A DNA stretch of 64,000 nucleotides from Bathymodiolus brooksi (Eukaryota > Mollusca > Bivalvia > Mytilida > Modiolidae): NCBI GenBank assembly GCA_963680875.1, contig OY804579.1:37780397-37844396 (forward strand), written 5' to 3'. Positions 44,931-55,922 of the stretch are shown here, piece by piece. Position 1 is the stretch's first letter. Every line of letters begins with the position of its first letter. The notes beneath the pieces are model-generated. The model was not told the DNA's origin. It did no database searches and saw nothing but the letters and a program-made list of their open reading frames with translations. The position numbers were made by a program, and so were the translations under genes.

Positions 44931-45080
44931 GATTCAACCCACCATTTCTTTAGAAATGCCTGTACCAAGTCAGGGTCATTACGGTTTTCACAGTTTTCCG
45001 GTTGTTGACTGATTTTGTCTGTTTATATACTTACGAGTTTTGACTTTCCCTTTGTAAGATTGTTCGGAGTTCGGTAATTT
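44931..45080 (+). mobile_element. Dispersed repeat family F
   Basis: GATTCAACCCACCATTTCTT, GCCTGTACCAAGTCAGGGTC, CCGGTTGTTGACTGATTTTG and GTAAGATTGTTCGGAGTTCG. The inverted copy is at 50880-51055. Confidence 0.88.
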
Positions 45081-45449
45081 TGTTATTACCCTTAATTAGT
45101 TTGATTTTTCTGCAGGTTAAGCACAATATAAATACAGTATCTTAAGATATAAGGGATATGTGTATTACGCGCAAAACCGGGGGAAAGCTAGGTTAATCTC
45201 GCCTTTATCCCAGTTTTAATCCTCATATACATAAACTTTATATTCTATATGTGTATTTTGTATGACTTTATCGATATGTGAACTCGACCTTTCACTCACA
45301 AACTTTACATATAGTGATTCGAACGTTATTCAGTTTGCGGGTGACTTAGTAGTAGAGTTTACACATCGATAAACTCCTACAAATTTATTTAATCCTGTAA
45401 TATTTACACATTTAAGCTTGACTGAAATTTCGATTCTGGAATGTTAATT
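45081..45449. other. Spacer, possibly a continuation of family F
   Basis: GCGCAAAACCGGGGGAAAGC and TATCGATATGTGAACTCGAC look repeat-like but have no partner in the window. Confidence 0.3.
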
Positions 45450-45640
45450 GTGGTGGTATGGGTATAATTAATCCACTGTCGCGGAGGTCACTCTAATTTG
45501 TGGAGAATACATGAGTACCTAGAGAAAATCAAGTCACTGATTAACCTTTTCATATAAAGTTGTATCGAGTGCACCTCACCACGGTCGAGAATCATCTAGC
45601 TCACACTTTTAGTAGTGATAGGTACTGATTGTATGGGAAG
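45450..45640 (-). mobile_element. SINE family A, diverged, minus orientation
   Basis: GTGGAGAATACATGAGTACC, AAGTTGTATCGAGTGCACCT, CACCACGGTCGAGAATCATC and TAGTGATAGGTACTGATTGT. Confidence 0.7.
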
Positions 45641-45644
45641 GATG

Positions 45645-45945
45645 ATGAGTAATTATTGCTTAACCCCAAATGAGCAAAATTGTAGCTATATCATGGTGGG
45701 AACAAGTTACATTTCAATGACATGATGGTGATGTCCGCTTTGTACTATTCCAACACACTTACCTGGATCTTTATAGTGCTAGCTCACTGAAAAAAATAGT
45801 CCGCGGATAGGCCTGTTTCCCCACTCGGACACATTATCATTATTCCGAGATAACAAATCTTTGCCTTTACTCCTTAATATTGCATGCTTGTTGGAGAAGC
45901 AACAAATACTAATTTTACAGTCGTTGGTTTTACCCTACCGCGCAT
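45645..45945 (-). mobile_element. SINE family B, minus orientation
   Basis: GAGTAATTATTGCTTAACCC, AGCTATATCATGGTGGGAAC, GGATCTTTATAGTGCTAGCT and AGAAGCAACAAATACTAATT. The tRNA-like head is truncated at the right end. Confidence 0.85.
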
Positions 45946-46049
45946 TTTAATTCTTATTTGACACAAATTATTTTTTCTCTCCTTTTACAACATATCAAAT
46001 TAATTTCAATAATGATAAATGATTAAAGTCTTGGGTTGCAAGAAAAGCA

Positions 46050-46225
46050 AAGACATCTTTAAGACCGTCACTTCGCGAGCACCCGGGTTCTCTTCAGGTT
46101 TTTCCGTGGTTCTGTGTTGCTCATCATTTTAGTTTTCTGTGTTGTGTTTTTTGTTTTGTTTGTCTTCGTCCTGTGTCTTGTGTGCACAATCTTGCCAGTT
46201 TCTCCGGATTGTCAACTCTTGATTA
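46050..46225 (+). mobile_element. Diverged family-C-like repeat
   Basis: CACCCGGGTTCTCTTCAGG, TTCTGTGTTGCTCATCATTT, TTTTTTGTTTTGTTTGTCTT and GCCAGTTTCTCCGGATTGTC; the last part is shared with 23110-23150. Confidence 0.65.
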
Positions 46226-46232
46226 GGTTGGG

Positions 46233-46410
46233 GGGTATGGTGTTTAACGCCATTTTCAACAATATTTCAGTTTACATCATGGCGGTCAGATTTATTGGTG
46301 GAAAACCGGAGTACCCTGAGAATACCACCGACCTGCAACAAGTCACTGACAAACTTTATCACATAATGTTGTATCGAGTACACCTCTCCTGAGCGGGATT
46401 CGAATTCAGA
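46233..46410 (-). mobile_element. SINE family A, minus orientation
   Basis: GTATGGTGTTTAACGCCATT, ATCATGGCGGTCAGATTTAT, GACAAACTTTATCACATAAT and CTGAGCGGGATTCGAATTCA. Confidence 0.9.
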
Positions 46411-46837
46411 TTCTTGATTTCCCTTTCGATTTTCTCTACCGTTTACTTACACATAGTGTTGTTAAGGGTAACTGTTGTTATAATAATAAGTCTTCTTTTA
46501 CATTGCATATCTGCTGTATTTAAAATTATTATTCTATTTATACACATTATTGATGCTTTATTTTGCTCTGTATCCAAACAAAGCATAGCTATCAGAAAAG
46601 TGACAGATGATGTTGTAAACCATTTTCTGACTTAATTTCCCCATAGATTCCATTTTTATCACAATGTAATAATATTTTTTCTCAGATTGCAAGTGTTGTT
46701 AATCTATAAAAGATCACAGACGACCACCAACAGTACACTCACTTGTCATAATAACTACTGACATTTGGACATACATTTTATTAACATACAGAAGAAAAAA
46801 AAACGCCAACCCACAACATGATTATGAATAAGGTTTA
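46411..46837. other. Spacer without recognised features
   Basis: AT-rich, nothing recognised. Confidence 0.3.
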
Positions 46838-47116
46838 CAGGGGCGGATACAGGATTTCAAGTTAGGGGGGGCGCACTTATAAAAATTGCGCCGAGCGAAG
46901 GGAGGCGCGAAAATTTTTGGGGTATTTCGTGTGAAAAATCACGATTTTACGCCAAAAAATCATATTTTTCCAATTTTAGGGGGGGGCGCGCGAAATTTTT
47001 GGGGTATTTCATGTGAAAAATCACGATTTTACGCCAAAAAAAATCATATTTTTTCCAATTTTAGGGGGGGGCGCGCGCCGGATGCGCCCCCCCCCCCCTC
47101 CCTGAATCCGCCCCTG
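46838..47116. mobile_element. CAGGGGCGGA-ended MITE, copy 3, with duplicated interior
   Basis: 279 bp from CAGGGGCGGATACAGG to CTGAATCCGCCCCTG, flanked by GTTTA on both sides (46833-46837 and 47117-47121). The ~80-bp interior with GGGGTATTTCGTGTGAAAAA and ACGCCAAAAAATCATA is present twice. Confidence 0.93.
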
Positions 47117-48011
47117 GTTTATTGATTGAGTGATTATTTGTTTAATGTTCAGTTAGCAGTATTGCAGCTATATTCAGGACTAAAACAAGTTCAATATAAT
47201 ACAAAAATATGTAGAAATGAGTGAAGGGATGGGTCAACTGGGTCAACGACATTCGAATACCACTGAAAAGGAATGGAGAGTTGGATAGGAACTAAACATT
47301 TTGTCTTTTGTAGCGGCTACAACGAACCTACTCTTTTTCTAAATCTACAAAAGAGGTCTTTAGCGTGCAGGAAGAGCGACACTCTACTCACTATGGTCTA
47401 CGGTCAGCCCTTGCGTATTAGCACCTGCCATCCTCAAAATCGAGAGGGTTCCCCCAATCAGCCACCCGGGGACGCTCTGAGAAACTCTGTGGGTTTGAGC
47501 CCTGGAATCCTTCACCAGTACCGAGTACGAATAAGGTTAGGAAAGGTCTCCTTATTTATAAACGTAAGGTGCATTTCCAACGCTAAGTCTTAAAAATCTA
47601 AACAGATTTTGCCTTTATTTACACAATCCTTAATTTAATAATTTTAATTGTGTGAAATATAATTTTTTTTTGGCTTTATATATTTTTTCTTTTAAATATT
47701 GCATTTTTCCCTATTCATTGTCCAGTCTATGTATCAATAAGAATGTCATATCATTCTTAATTTTTTTCCTTAAGGTACTTATCAAATTACCTTATGGAAC
47801 ACATGAACCTTCGAAATATAGAGATTATAGATGTTAAACCACATTTACACCATCATGCAAATTCATGTGTGTCAACTGTAATACTTAATATCAATATGAC
47901 ATAATGCTACTAACTTGTCCCTATTTAATGTGCTTCCTTTATATTTAAAGGGATAGTGCCTGTAAGTTTGGAAATTTTGTTGAAAGTTTATTTTTGCGTT
48001 GAAAGTTAATA
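47117..48011. other. Spacer with a GC-richer unassigned block
   Basis: 47120-47180 resembles a SINE-B tail (TTGATTGAGTGATTATTTGT). 47350-47540 is more GC-rich than its surroundings, with GTGGGTTTGAGCCCTGG, and might be another tRNA-related repeat. The 106-codon frame here has no recognisable domain. Confidence 0.35.
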
Positions 48012-49528
48012 TATACTAGTGGAAAAAAGAAACTGTGCATTACTAAAAAATCAATTAAAAATCAATATCAAAATAAAATTTATCAATTGTGTACAGTATA
48101 TTGTCGAATAATGCATTTTTCACCAAACCATTAAACCAATAACATTTAACGTCACTTGAATTCATTTGGTAAACGTTTTAAACAACGCAAAGCTCTTTAG
48201 ACATTAACAAAGTCAGTAGTGTGTGTGTTCACCATTTGCATTAATGCATGCTTGGCAACGGCGACGCATTGATCTAACCAAGTTGTTGAAAAATGCTTGT
48301 GGGATATTGTTCCAAATGCGGATCAATGCCCGACCCATTTCCGCTAAAGTCACTGGCTGATTTGGCAGATGGCGTAACCGTCGTTCCATTTCATCCCAAA
48401 CATGCTCAATGGGTGAAAAATCGGGTGAAACTGCTGGACATGGTAACAAATCAACATTTTGCTGTGTCAGATAGTCACGCACTACTCGCGCAACATGTGA
48501 TCGAGCGTTGTCCTGCTGAAATGTGACGTTGTTGGCCTGAGCTTGGATGAACGGAATGACATAAGGCTGAACCATTTCATCCCGATAGCGTATACCGGTC
48601 AGATTTCCGGCGACAACAACCAATGGTGTTCTGCCATGTGCTGTTATGCCTCCCCACACCATAACACTGCCCCCACCAAACGATTGACGTTGAATGACGC
48701 AGGCGTCTGCATATCGTTCTCCTACACGGCGGTAAACACGAGAACGGCCATCACTGCTGTCTAGGTGATATCGGGATTCATCTGTAGACAGGATGTTGGC
48801 CCAATCCTGTATTCTGAATCTTAAATAACGTCTACACCACGTCAGCCTAGCTGCACGGTGTATAGGCAGCAACATTGGACGGATTACGGGACGTCTTGGC
48901 CTGATGTTATATTCACGAAGTCTATTGTGGAATGTTCTAGAGCTGATCGGTCGTAATCCGGGGATGCTTCTTGCAGTGAGACTTGACGTCTGGAATCGAT
49001 TTCCCAGATGCACCAGCCTTATGTGGTTATCTTGACGACGTGACGTTACACTTGGACGACCTGAACGTCTGCGGTCTCTAGTGTTGCCAGATTGTCTAAA
49101 TCCTCTCCATAATGACAGTATCGTGTTGCGATGACAGCCAAAATGGCTAGCGACAACGTTCTGTGCCAGTCCAGCTTGGAACATACCAATAGCACGAAGA
49201 CGCTGATTTTCGTCGAGACGTGGCATAACACTGGAATTAATGTCATTCAAACAATACTGTTTTTCTGATGTGTAGAGGCAAAAACAAACCTTAGTAAACC
49301 TCAAACAGTCACAAATCGTTAAACGAGAATGATAAACAAAAGAAGGCCAAATACACGAGGTGTACTCATAGAGCGTGTCAAATTCTGTGCAAGTTTCCCG
49401 CTACTGGTCGATAGCATAAAAATCAATATTTCAACTAGTCATGACTAATAAAAAAATTAAATACCCGGTCATAAAAAAATATATATAAATTTTTAGAATG
49501 CACAGTTTCTTTTTTCCATTAGTATATA
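48012..49528 (-). mobile_element. Tc1/mariner transposon, apparently intact
   Basis: About 1.5 kb with inverted ends TACTAGTGGAAAAAAG and AACTGTGCATT on the left (48013-48040), matched by AATGCACAGTT and CTTTTTTCCATTAGTA on the right (49498-49525), with one mismatch. TA dinucleotides abut both ends, as for TA-target insertion; because of the (TA)n context the outer border is uncertain by a few bases. It contains an uninterrupted transposase frame. Confidence 0.93.
48213..49226 (-). CDS. Tc1-type DD34E transposase, 337 residues
   Basis: Catalyses cut-and-paste transposition of its own element. N-terminus MPRLDENQRLRAIGMFQAGL and NVVASHFGCHRNTILSLWRG is a helix-turn-helix that would bind the terminal repeats, followed by the basic RRRSGRPSVTS. 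The catalytic triad is visible: Asp of LSTDESRYHLD, Asp of TFQQDNARSH, and Glu of SPIEHVWDEM, with exactly 34 residues between the last two. VMVWGGI is the usual Tc1 glycine-rich stretch. The length suits Tc1 transposases (about 340). ATG 49226 is chosen over the in-frame ATG at 49304 because family similarity begins at MPRLDE. No stop or frameshift is present. Confidence 0.93.
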   Translation of the reverse strand: MPRLDENQRLRAIGMFQAGLAQNVVASHFGCHRNTILSLWRGFRQSGNTRDRRRSGRPSVTSRRQDNHIRLVHLGNRFQTSSLTARSIPGLRPISSRTFHNRLREYNIRPRRPVIRPMLLPIHRAARLTWCRRYLRFRIQDWANILSTDESRYHLDSSDGRSRVYRRVGERYADACVIQRQSFGGGSVMVWGGITAHGRTPLVVVAGNLTGIRYRDEMVQPYVIPFIQAQANNVTFQQDNARSHVARVVRDYLTQQNVDLLPCPAVSPDFSPIEHVWDEMERRLRHLPNQPVTLAEMGRALIRIWNNIPQAFFNNLVRSMRRRCQACINANGEHTHY

Positions 49529-49529
49529 T

Positions 49530-50158
49530 ACCTTCTAAACATGAGTATAGAACGTCGTTTGGCGTATTTTCGTTGTTTTTCGTATGCACCTTGTCTCCAA
49601 GCTTCATTAATTATGCATGTCCCAATTTCTGAACTACATGCGCAATGGCCAAAATCACAGACATTACCGTTTAAGAAAATAAGAAATGATTAAAAATTTT
49701 GTTTTTAGTTGTGGTCTTGTAGTATCTCCTGCTTTGTGTTGTAAGGGACACAACTCTTTGTTACCTCTAGACAATATTTACATTTTTATTAACTTCTTTT
49801 GCACACCTGCTCTAACGAACTTAAAACACTAAATAAATTAACCGTATTCTAAATATTATAAATTCTCATTAGATAAGGATTATGAACACAGCCTATATCT
49901 GCATTGGTATTGCCAAGCTTTGGTAGTATGGGGCTTTTATGTATTTATATAAACTAATCTATGAAACAGTCTTAGCCTTTTTCAACAGCCATGTGCAACA
50001 TCTGAAATATTCTTCAACTTGTTGAATGTGGTCAGTATTTGGCAGAAGAAGAAGTAGAAGTATATATTTCTGCTTTGGTAGTTTGGAGCTTTGTTGCATC
50101 CCCTAATATAATAAAAAGCCTTTTAATGTAATAATATTGCATTAAGGCATATACTGTA
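49530..50158. other. Spacer without recognised features
   Basis: AT-rich; nothing recognised. Confidence 0.35.
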
Positions 50159-50173
50159 CCTATATGTAATAAA

Positions 50174-50424
50174 TAGGGGTTGTCGTGGTCGTATGGTAGT
50201 TGGATTTACAACTACCAATGCAATCAGTACCTATCACCACAATAGTTGTGAGTTCTAATCCCATCCAAGCGGGGTGTACTCGATACAACATTATGTGATA
50301 AAGTTAGTCAGTGACTTACGACAGGTTGGTGGTTTTCTCCGGGTACTCCGTTTTTCTCCACCAATAAAACTGACCGCCACGAAATAACTGAAATATTGTT
50401 GAAAGTGGTATTAAACACGCTAAC
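50174..50424 (+). mobile_element. SINE family A, full length, with target duplication
   Basis: Head GGGGTTGTCGTGGTCGTATG; A-box-like TGGTAGTTGGATTTACAACT; B box GTGAGTTCTAATCCCATCC; conserved core TTGGTGGTTTTCTCCGGGTA to CGCCACGAAATAACTGAAAT; end GGTATTAAACACGCTAAC. Flanks CCTATATGTAATAAA (50159-50173) and CCTATGTGTAATAAA (50425-50439) form a 15-bp target duplication with one change, so the borders are well defined. Confidence 0.95.
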
Positions 50425-50439
50425 CCTATGTGTAATAAA

Positions 50440-50879
50440 AATTACAACACACGACACCGTGTTGGCATCTTTTGCTATAAACATTGCATATACTGTCAAA
50501 TCTTGATTCCATGTCGAAGCCAAATTATCACCCCTTCTTGGTTTTCATGGAACTAAAAAGGCACGAATATCAAACGATGCCACCAATGTCTCTCTTGGAA
50601 TGAACATCTACAAAGAATCTTTCTTTCCTTTCAACTAATAGATTTACAAACTCAAAGCAATGTCCTTCATATTTCTGCAGTCTAAACCAAATAATGATGT
50701 ATCAAAATATCTTTAGCTTTTAAATATAATTACATTAATGTACTACTATAATGTCGTATATATAGGAAACATTAATGTAGCAGAAACAAATATTATTCCA
50801 TTAACGATATGAGATCGCGATCGTTAATTTAACATTTTATTTGTAAAGTAACAATTTATTACATTTAGGCGTTTTATTA
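50440..50879. other. Spacer without recognised features
   Basis: AT-rich; nothing recognised. Confidence 0.3.
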
Positions 50880-51055
50880 AATAAAGGTAATAACAAAATT
50901 ACCGAACTCCGAACAATCTTATAAAGGGAAAGTCAAAACTCATAATTATATAAACAGACAAAATCAGTCAACAACCGGAAAACTGTGAAAACCGTAATGA
51001 CCCTGACTTGGTACAGGCATTTCTAAAGAAATGGTGGGTTGAATCAGATTTTAAG
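50880..51055 (-). mobile_element. Dispersed repeat family F, inverted relative to 44931
   Basis: CGAACTCCGAACAATCTTAT, CAGTCAACAACCGGAAAACT, GACCCTGACTTGGTACAGGC and AAGAAATGGTGGGTTGAATC. Confidence 0.88.
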
Positions 51056-51878
51056 GCGCCAAACCTCCCGCTCTAAATTAGGGGTTACAATAAAGCTTTG
51101 ATAAATGTGTTTGGTCATTGTTCATTTACGTCTTTTGTCTTCTGTCATAATTTGTTCTAATTCTCTAGATCATTTCATGTCTATCAATTCCATTTCTCAG
51201 AATTCTTATTAATTATGATAGAAAAAAAGTATAAACATAAACCTGTATATGATTTTTTCACGATATATTTGAAACTCTTTGTGATCTTTCCCCCCATATT
51301 GCACATGTATAAAATGTATGGTCGTTGTGTTTCGATATATATTAATGACAAAAAAGGTTTTGATTGCCACAAGGAAAAAGGAGGAGGTGGGATAATAGAA
51401 ACGGTAAGAACATATTGCCTAGAAACGGGCTACAAACAACTCCTAGCATGGGGTTGCTACAATTTGTCTTTTACGTCACGTATTTAATTCGTCTTCCAAC
51501 AGAAGCAGCAGACGCTCCTTGTGGTTAGTTTTTATACCCTGCTGTGCAGGAAATATATTCTTTTGTTATTATGTATGACAAATGTATATAGGTGAAAAAA
51601 TTGAGATATGCAAAAATAATACGCAAAAGTGACCAGTGATAAACTCAAAGGCGAAGTATTAGAAGAAATATAAACTCTCTACGATATCTTTTCCAAACGT
51701 TATGAAAATGATTACCAGTGACGATGAGAACAATAACTCGAATGGAGAACTATCTGACAAATCAAGACGGAAATTATATCGAATTTCTTTCTAACTAGAT
51801 GTTTTGATCTTCGTCATTTTACAATATACAACTTCTCGCTATGCTCTTGCAAGCTAATACATTCAAGAAATAACAACT
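51056..51878. other. Spacer without recognised features
   Basis: GCGCCAAACCTCCCGC at 51055-51070 may still belong to family F. No coding exon recognised. Confidence 0.35.
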
Positions 51879-51988
51879 GGGCCGTCGTGGTCGTGATCGT
51901 ATGGTAGTTGGATTTACAACTACATGTGCAATCAGTGCCTATCACCACTGAAGTTGTGAGTTCGAACCTCGTTCATGACGAGGTGTAA
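51879..51988 (+). mobile_element. SINE family A, head only
   Basis: GGGCCGTCGTGGTCGTGATC, TATGGTAGTTGGATTTACAA, TGCAATCAGTGCCTATCACC and GTGAGTTCGAACCTCGTTCA, ending at GACGAGGTGTA. The tRNA-like head is the best preserved in the window. Confidence 0.92.
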
Positions 51989-52142
51989 ATTCATGATATT
52001 TTGACGAATGAAAAAAATCAGAAAGCTACGACTTTGCAATTACAAAGCAAATCCCAGGTTTCCATTTAGAGCCATATGAGTTACAAATGGTCAATATGAA
52101 AACTAAAAAAGATTTTGTCAGTCATTGAGCTGTATACTCGTG

Positions 52143-52497
52143 CACAATGCTGGATTTTTTTTCCTATATGCTAGACAGGCTGAAGCCTAGGGCCTCAACA
52201 TTTAGGGGGCCTCCAGCCAACGAAGGTGTTTATTATTTTTAACACTGTTATTGGACTTTCACACGTATGCTGTCATAACGTACTGTACTTTCTAAACAAC
52301 CCTTCAGTAATTTTCCTTAAGCAGTTGCACTCTATTTCAGAATATTACAGAATTTTAAACACCCCTCATTATCTTCGCCTTTATTGAAATTGATTAAGCA
52401 CACTTCCATCTTCCTCCAGTAGTGAAGATGGGGAATTGGGAGGGGCCTCACAAGTGGAATAGCCTAAGGCCTCTCTTTATCTAAATCCGACACTGCT
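52143..52497. mobile_element. Degenerate MITE with inverted ends
   Basis: Left AATGCTGGATTTTTTTTCCT with AGCCTAGGGCCTC; right GCCTAAGGCCTCTC and TTATCTAAATCCGACACTG. The ends are inverted partners with mismatches. The interior has GGGGGCCTC and GAGGGGCCTC. The ends suggest a hAT-type element. Confidence 0.6.
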
Positions 52498-53996
52498 CGA
52501 ACATTTTGAGACACATCATAGTGACGTCGCGCAAGGTGTTGCGTTTTTAACGAATTTCAGAATAATTTGTAATCATAATAAAAATATACAGTACCCCTGC
52601 CTGTAAATATCTACAATTTATATATTATGATATTCGTTGAATATAGCAGATTAAGTTTAATAACATTTTCTTCTAATTAAATAAAGTATAATTAAGATTT
52701 ATGAATATTAAACAGTCATACACGTATTTTAAGTGCCTGTCACGCGTAACATTTTACAACCTTTACTCCTATATATGTGTAACAAAAGTATAGAACCCGT
52801 CGTCAGATTTTCGTGAAATGTTGTACAACACTTTCATATGACGGCATAATAGAAGGGTCGACGTCATTTTAGATTTGGACGCCAACTACGCCATGTCCGA
52901 TAAAAAATCTACAATGTAAAATTCTGTCACAATTGATGTACTATGAGTGACTAAGTGGAAACAGATGACAAATAAGTGATCAAAAAGTTTTCAGTAAGTA
53001 ATCAAAATATTATGTAATAATCCTTTTGTGATGACAAATTATTCAGCACAACTTTTTGAAAAATGGTCAAGTATTTATTTTATTAGACCATTTTAAAGAC
53101 GTCAGTTAAAATTGTCCAATGTGTGAATTTAATCCGTCTTGACGTTAAGTATACTTATGTGGCTCGCATGAACATGTATCGCCCACCTGGTTATAAATTA
53201 TGCATTTATTATTCATTGATCAGTGCACACAGTTTGGGCTTCAAACTAGAACAGGTCGGTCCTGTTAAAATCGTTCTTCATTGGTCGTCAACTTTGTTTA
53301 CTGACCAAAAAGATTTTATTATAAAAATCAAGGACACGTGGAATAAAATGCTCACCTAACAAAACTAAGTACATTCTTATGTACAAAAATTTACCCTTAC
53401 CCTGAACTTTGGGTCTTTGAATAGATTTAAATCGTTAGTTCGTTACAACCATGTCTTTATAAATAAAAACTTTGTTATAATGCTTGAGCAATGCTTTTAA
53501 TATATTGGCATACAAATACCAATGTATGTATACCATTAGATCTTACTCTTGAATGGACGTGGTTTATTTAAACAAAATTGAATAAGCAGCATATATATCA
53601 ATATGTCTTTATTGTGAACTTGTTGTTCAGGGGAAAATAATTTCTTTTATACCCATTTTGGAAGCCTGGCTTTCATTTAAAGAAAATACAATTTTTTCGT
53701 ATATATTTTGCTAATTGTGACTTTGTTTTTGTTACTGTTTTATTATATTAATTGTATTCCCTAATTAGTCAATTATGGACCGTTCAACACCTTTAATTTG
53801 GATTTGTTATATAAAATATTTAACACTTGTGCAGGGTCCCTCGGGAGGAGGACGGGAACATAAATGACTATTTATTGACTTCGCGTGCAATAGTTCTCGA
53901 AAGGAAGTAAACAATATTTTGGATGAATATGTGATTTACAACTTGTGAAGTAATCTGTTCTAGAATCTTAGATACAACTGTTGGGACGTATACTGA
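52498..53996. other. Spacer without recognised genes
   Basis: AT-rich. A 78-codon frame at 53123-53359 (+) resembles nothing recognised and is probably chance or an old repeat. Confidence 0.4.
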
Positions 53997-54053
53997 AGAA
54001 ACGCTACAGAACAAACCATCGATCAGATCGATGGTTTGTTCAGTAGCGTTTCT
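53997..54053. repeat. Near-perfect 57-nt palindrome
   Basis: Left arm AGAAACGCTACAGAACAAAC and CATCGATC, right arm GATCGATGGTTTGTTC and AGTAGCGTTTCT, with one mismatch and almost no loop. It could form a cruciform or hairpin. Confidence 0.9.
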
Positions 54054-54779
54054 TGTAAATTGGCACAACATTGGTATTCTTCTACTAAATCTAGTTTTAA
54101 TTAGATTGTCTTCTACACTAATTAATTTTTTTCTGTGCTAAGTGACAGCTGGAACCAAAGTAGACTATAGGTGTTATAATATGCTGCATGTTTCAAGAAT
54201 GTAGTCTATATTCCACGCTTTCTTCTCATTCAGTCGGTTAATATATTGTTTTTAACTCCCACTTCTGAGTTTTTGATATTTTCCATAGGTTTGTACGGGA
54301 AAGATCATCTGTGGGGTTTTTGATCTAAGTTTTCTTTCGTGAATACGGAAGTGAATTTGTCATTTCAGAAGTTTGTTTTCTCTGTGGGTGTTTCAGCTAT
54401 TTTATTATAGACATCAGCTGTACCAAAGCTCATTGTAACATGTTTTATGGTGGCTTTTCTTTAATATATTTCAACAAAGTCTTAGATGTTGTATCTTTTT
54501 CCGGATGTAATAGGTTGCTATGGCATTTATTATATGATGAGTGTATGCTGATTATGATATCTGGTTCTAAACTTGATACAATGTTATGTAAGTAAGTTTA
54601 ATACTTAGTAAGAACAGATGTGGATGTACATGAACATGGTAGATTGTCCAACATTACACTTTAGGTGCAAATTAAAGTAAAGGAAGAACGTTTTAATTGC
54701 TGTTCTACATCTCACACCCACCGTATAGTGGACATTTATCACAGGGCATGTGAAATTATTAGGATTAAAAATATAAAGG
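54054..54779. other. Spacer without recognised features
   Basis: The block 54600-54700 (TAGATTGTCCAACATTACAC, AAATTAAAGTA(C/A)AGGAA) also occurs near 3105-3175 in METAP1 intron 5, so it is an old dispersed repeat. Confidence 0.5.
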
Positions 54780-54991
54780 AGGGGTTGTCGTGGCCTTGAT
54801 CGTATGGTAGCTGGATTTACCTGAGTTCGAATCCCACTCATTGAGAAGTGTACTCGATACAACATTGTGTGATAAAGCTGGTCAGTGACTCGCGACAGGT
54901 CGGTGGTTTTCTCCACCAATAAAACTGACCTCCACAATATAACTGAAATATTATTGAAAGTGGCGTTAAACACCTTAGCCCTACCCCTACC
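54780..54991 (+). mobile_element. SINE family A with an internal head deletion
   Basis: GGGGTTGTCGTGGCCTTGAT, CGTATGGTAGCTGGATTTAC then directly CTGAGTTCGAATCCCACTC, AACATTGTGTGATAAAGC, GTCGGTGGTTTTCTCCACCA and GTGGCGTTAAACACCTTAG. The CAATCAGTGCC block and the CCGGGTACTCC block are missing. Confidence 0.9.
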
Positions 54992-55650
54992 GACATTGTA
55001 TTTCCTTACCCAAAATATTCCAAATTGAAACAATAGTTTGTTCTTTTTCTGTTCAAACAGTATTGCAAGTTACATTCGAGTAAGCTGTAGTGTTCTGATA
55101 ATTTAAATTATCTCCCTTCTTTGCATACTAGTAGTCTATTTTTTGTAATAATTAAAATTACTATAATTTCTTGCAAATTACATAATTACTTCGGTTTTAA
55201 ATAAGTGGCATATGATAAATTTAACTGCATTAGAACATTATGAATGTAGTACAACATGGGATTTCTGGTCTTATTTTCAGGGAATTAAATAAAAACAAAT
55301 ATTCAGAAAATGTATTTAAGTGCAGTTTGCGTAATGATTTTTGTATAGAGTTTTTGCTATAGTATTATATACAATGGATGTAAACAGGTTTTTGGTGGTC
55401 AGTATTTAAGAACATGTTGCGCGAGATTTAAGTTATCGAGGATTGGGCAGTGACCAGCGACACACGCAAGCGGTATTACTCAAAGTTTAATTTAAAAAAA
55501 CCGATATTCTTGGGGTTTTTTCCCTGTAAACAATATTTACAACATTGTAATCTGATTGTATATGTACTTGTAGATATTTGGTGCAGTTCTCAGAGAACCA
55601 GAATACAAGCCAAAGGGCTTTTTAGTATATGCTTTGTTTTAGGAGGGATG
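54992..55650. other. Spacer without recognised features
   Basis: AT-rich; nothing recognised. Confidence 0.3.
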
Positions 55651-55922
55651 CAGGGGCGGATCCAGGATTTCAAGTTAGGGGGGGGCGCACTTAAAAAAAA
55701 TTGCGGCGAGCGGAGGGAGGCGCGAAAATTTTTGGGGTATTTCGTGTGAAAAATCACGATTTTACGCCAAAAAATCATATTTTTTCCAATTGCCAAGGGA
55801 GGCGCGAAAATTTTGGGGTATTTCGTGTGAAAAATCACGATTTTACGCCAAAAAATAATATTTTTTTCCAATTTTAGGGGGGGCGCGCGCCGGGTGCGCT
55901 CCCCCCCTTGAATCCGCCCCTG
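55651..55922. mobile_element. CAGGGGCGGA-ended MITE, copy 4, with duplicated interior
   Basis: 272 bp from CAGGGGCGGATCCAGG to TTGAATCCGCCCCTG. Flanks GGATG and GGATC differ in one base. The interior block GGGGTATTTCGTGTGAAAAA is present twice, as in copy 3. Confidence 0.92.

Noticed and set aside
47273..47593. 106-codon frame as a gene
   Set aside because: No motif, Kozak context or splice structure; the segment looks like a diverged repeat.
49226..49304. Longer transposase start at 49304
   Set aside because: The extra 26 residues have no Tc1 similarity; the family begins at MPRLDE.
51885..51985. tRNA gene
   Set aside because: Head of SINE family A; no complete cloverleaf.
53123..53359. 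78-codon frame as a gene
   Set aside because: No recognisable domain and no support from neighbours.
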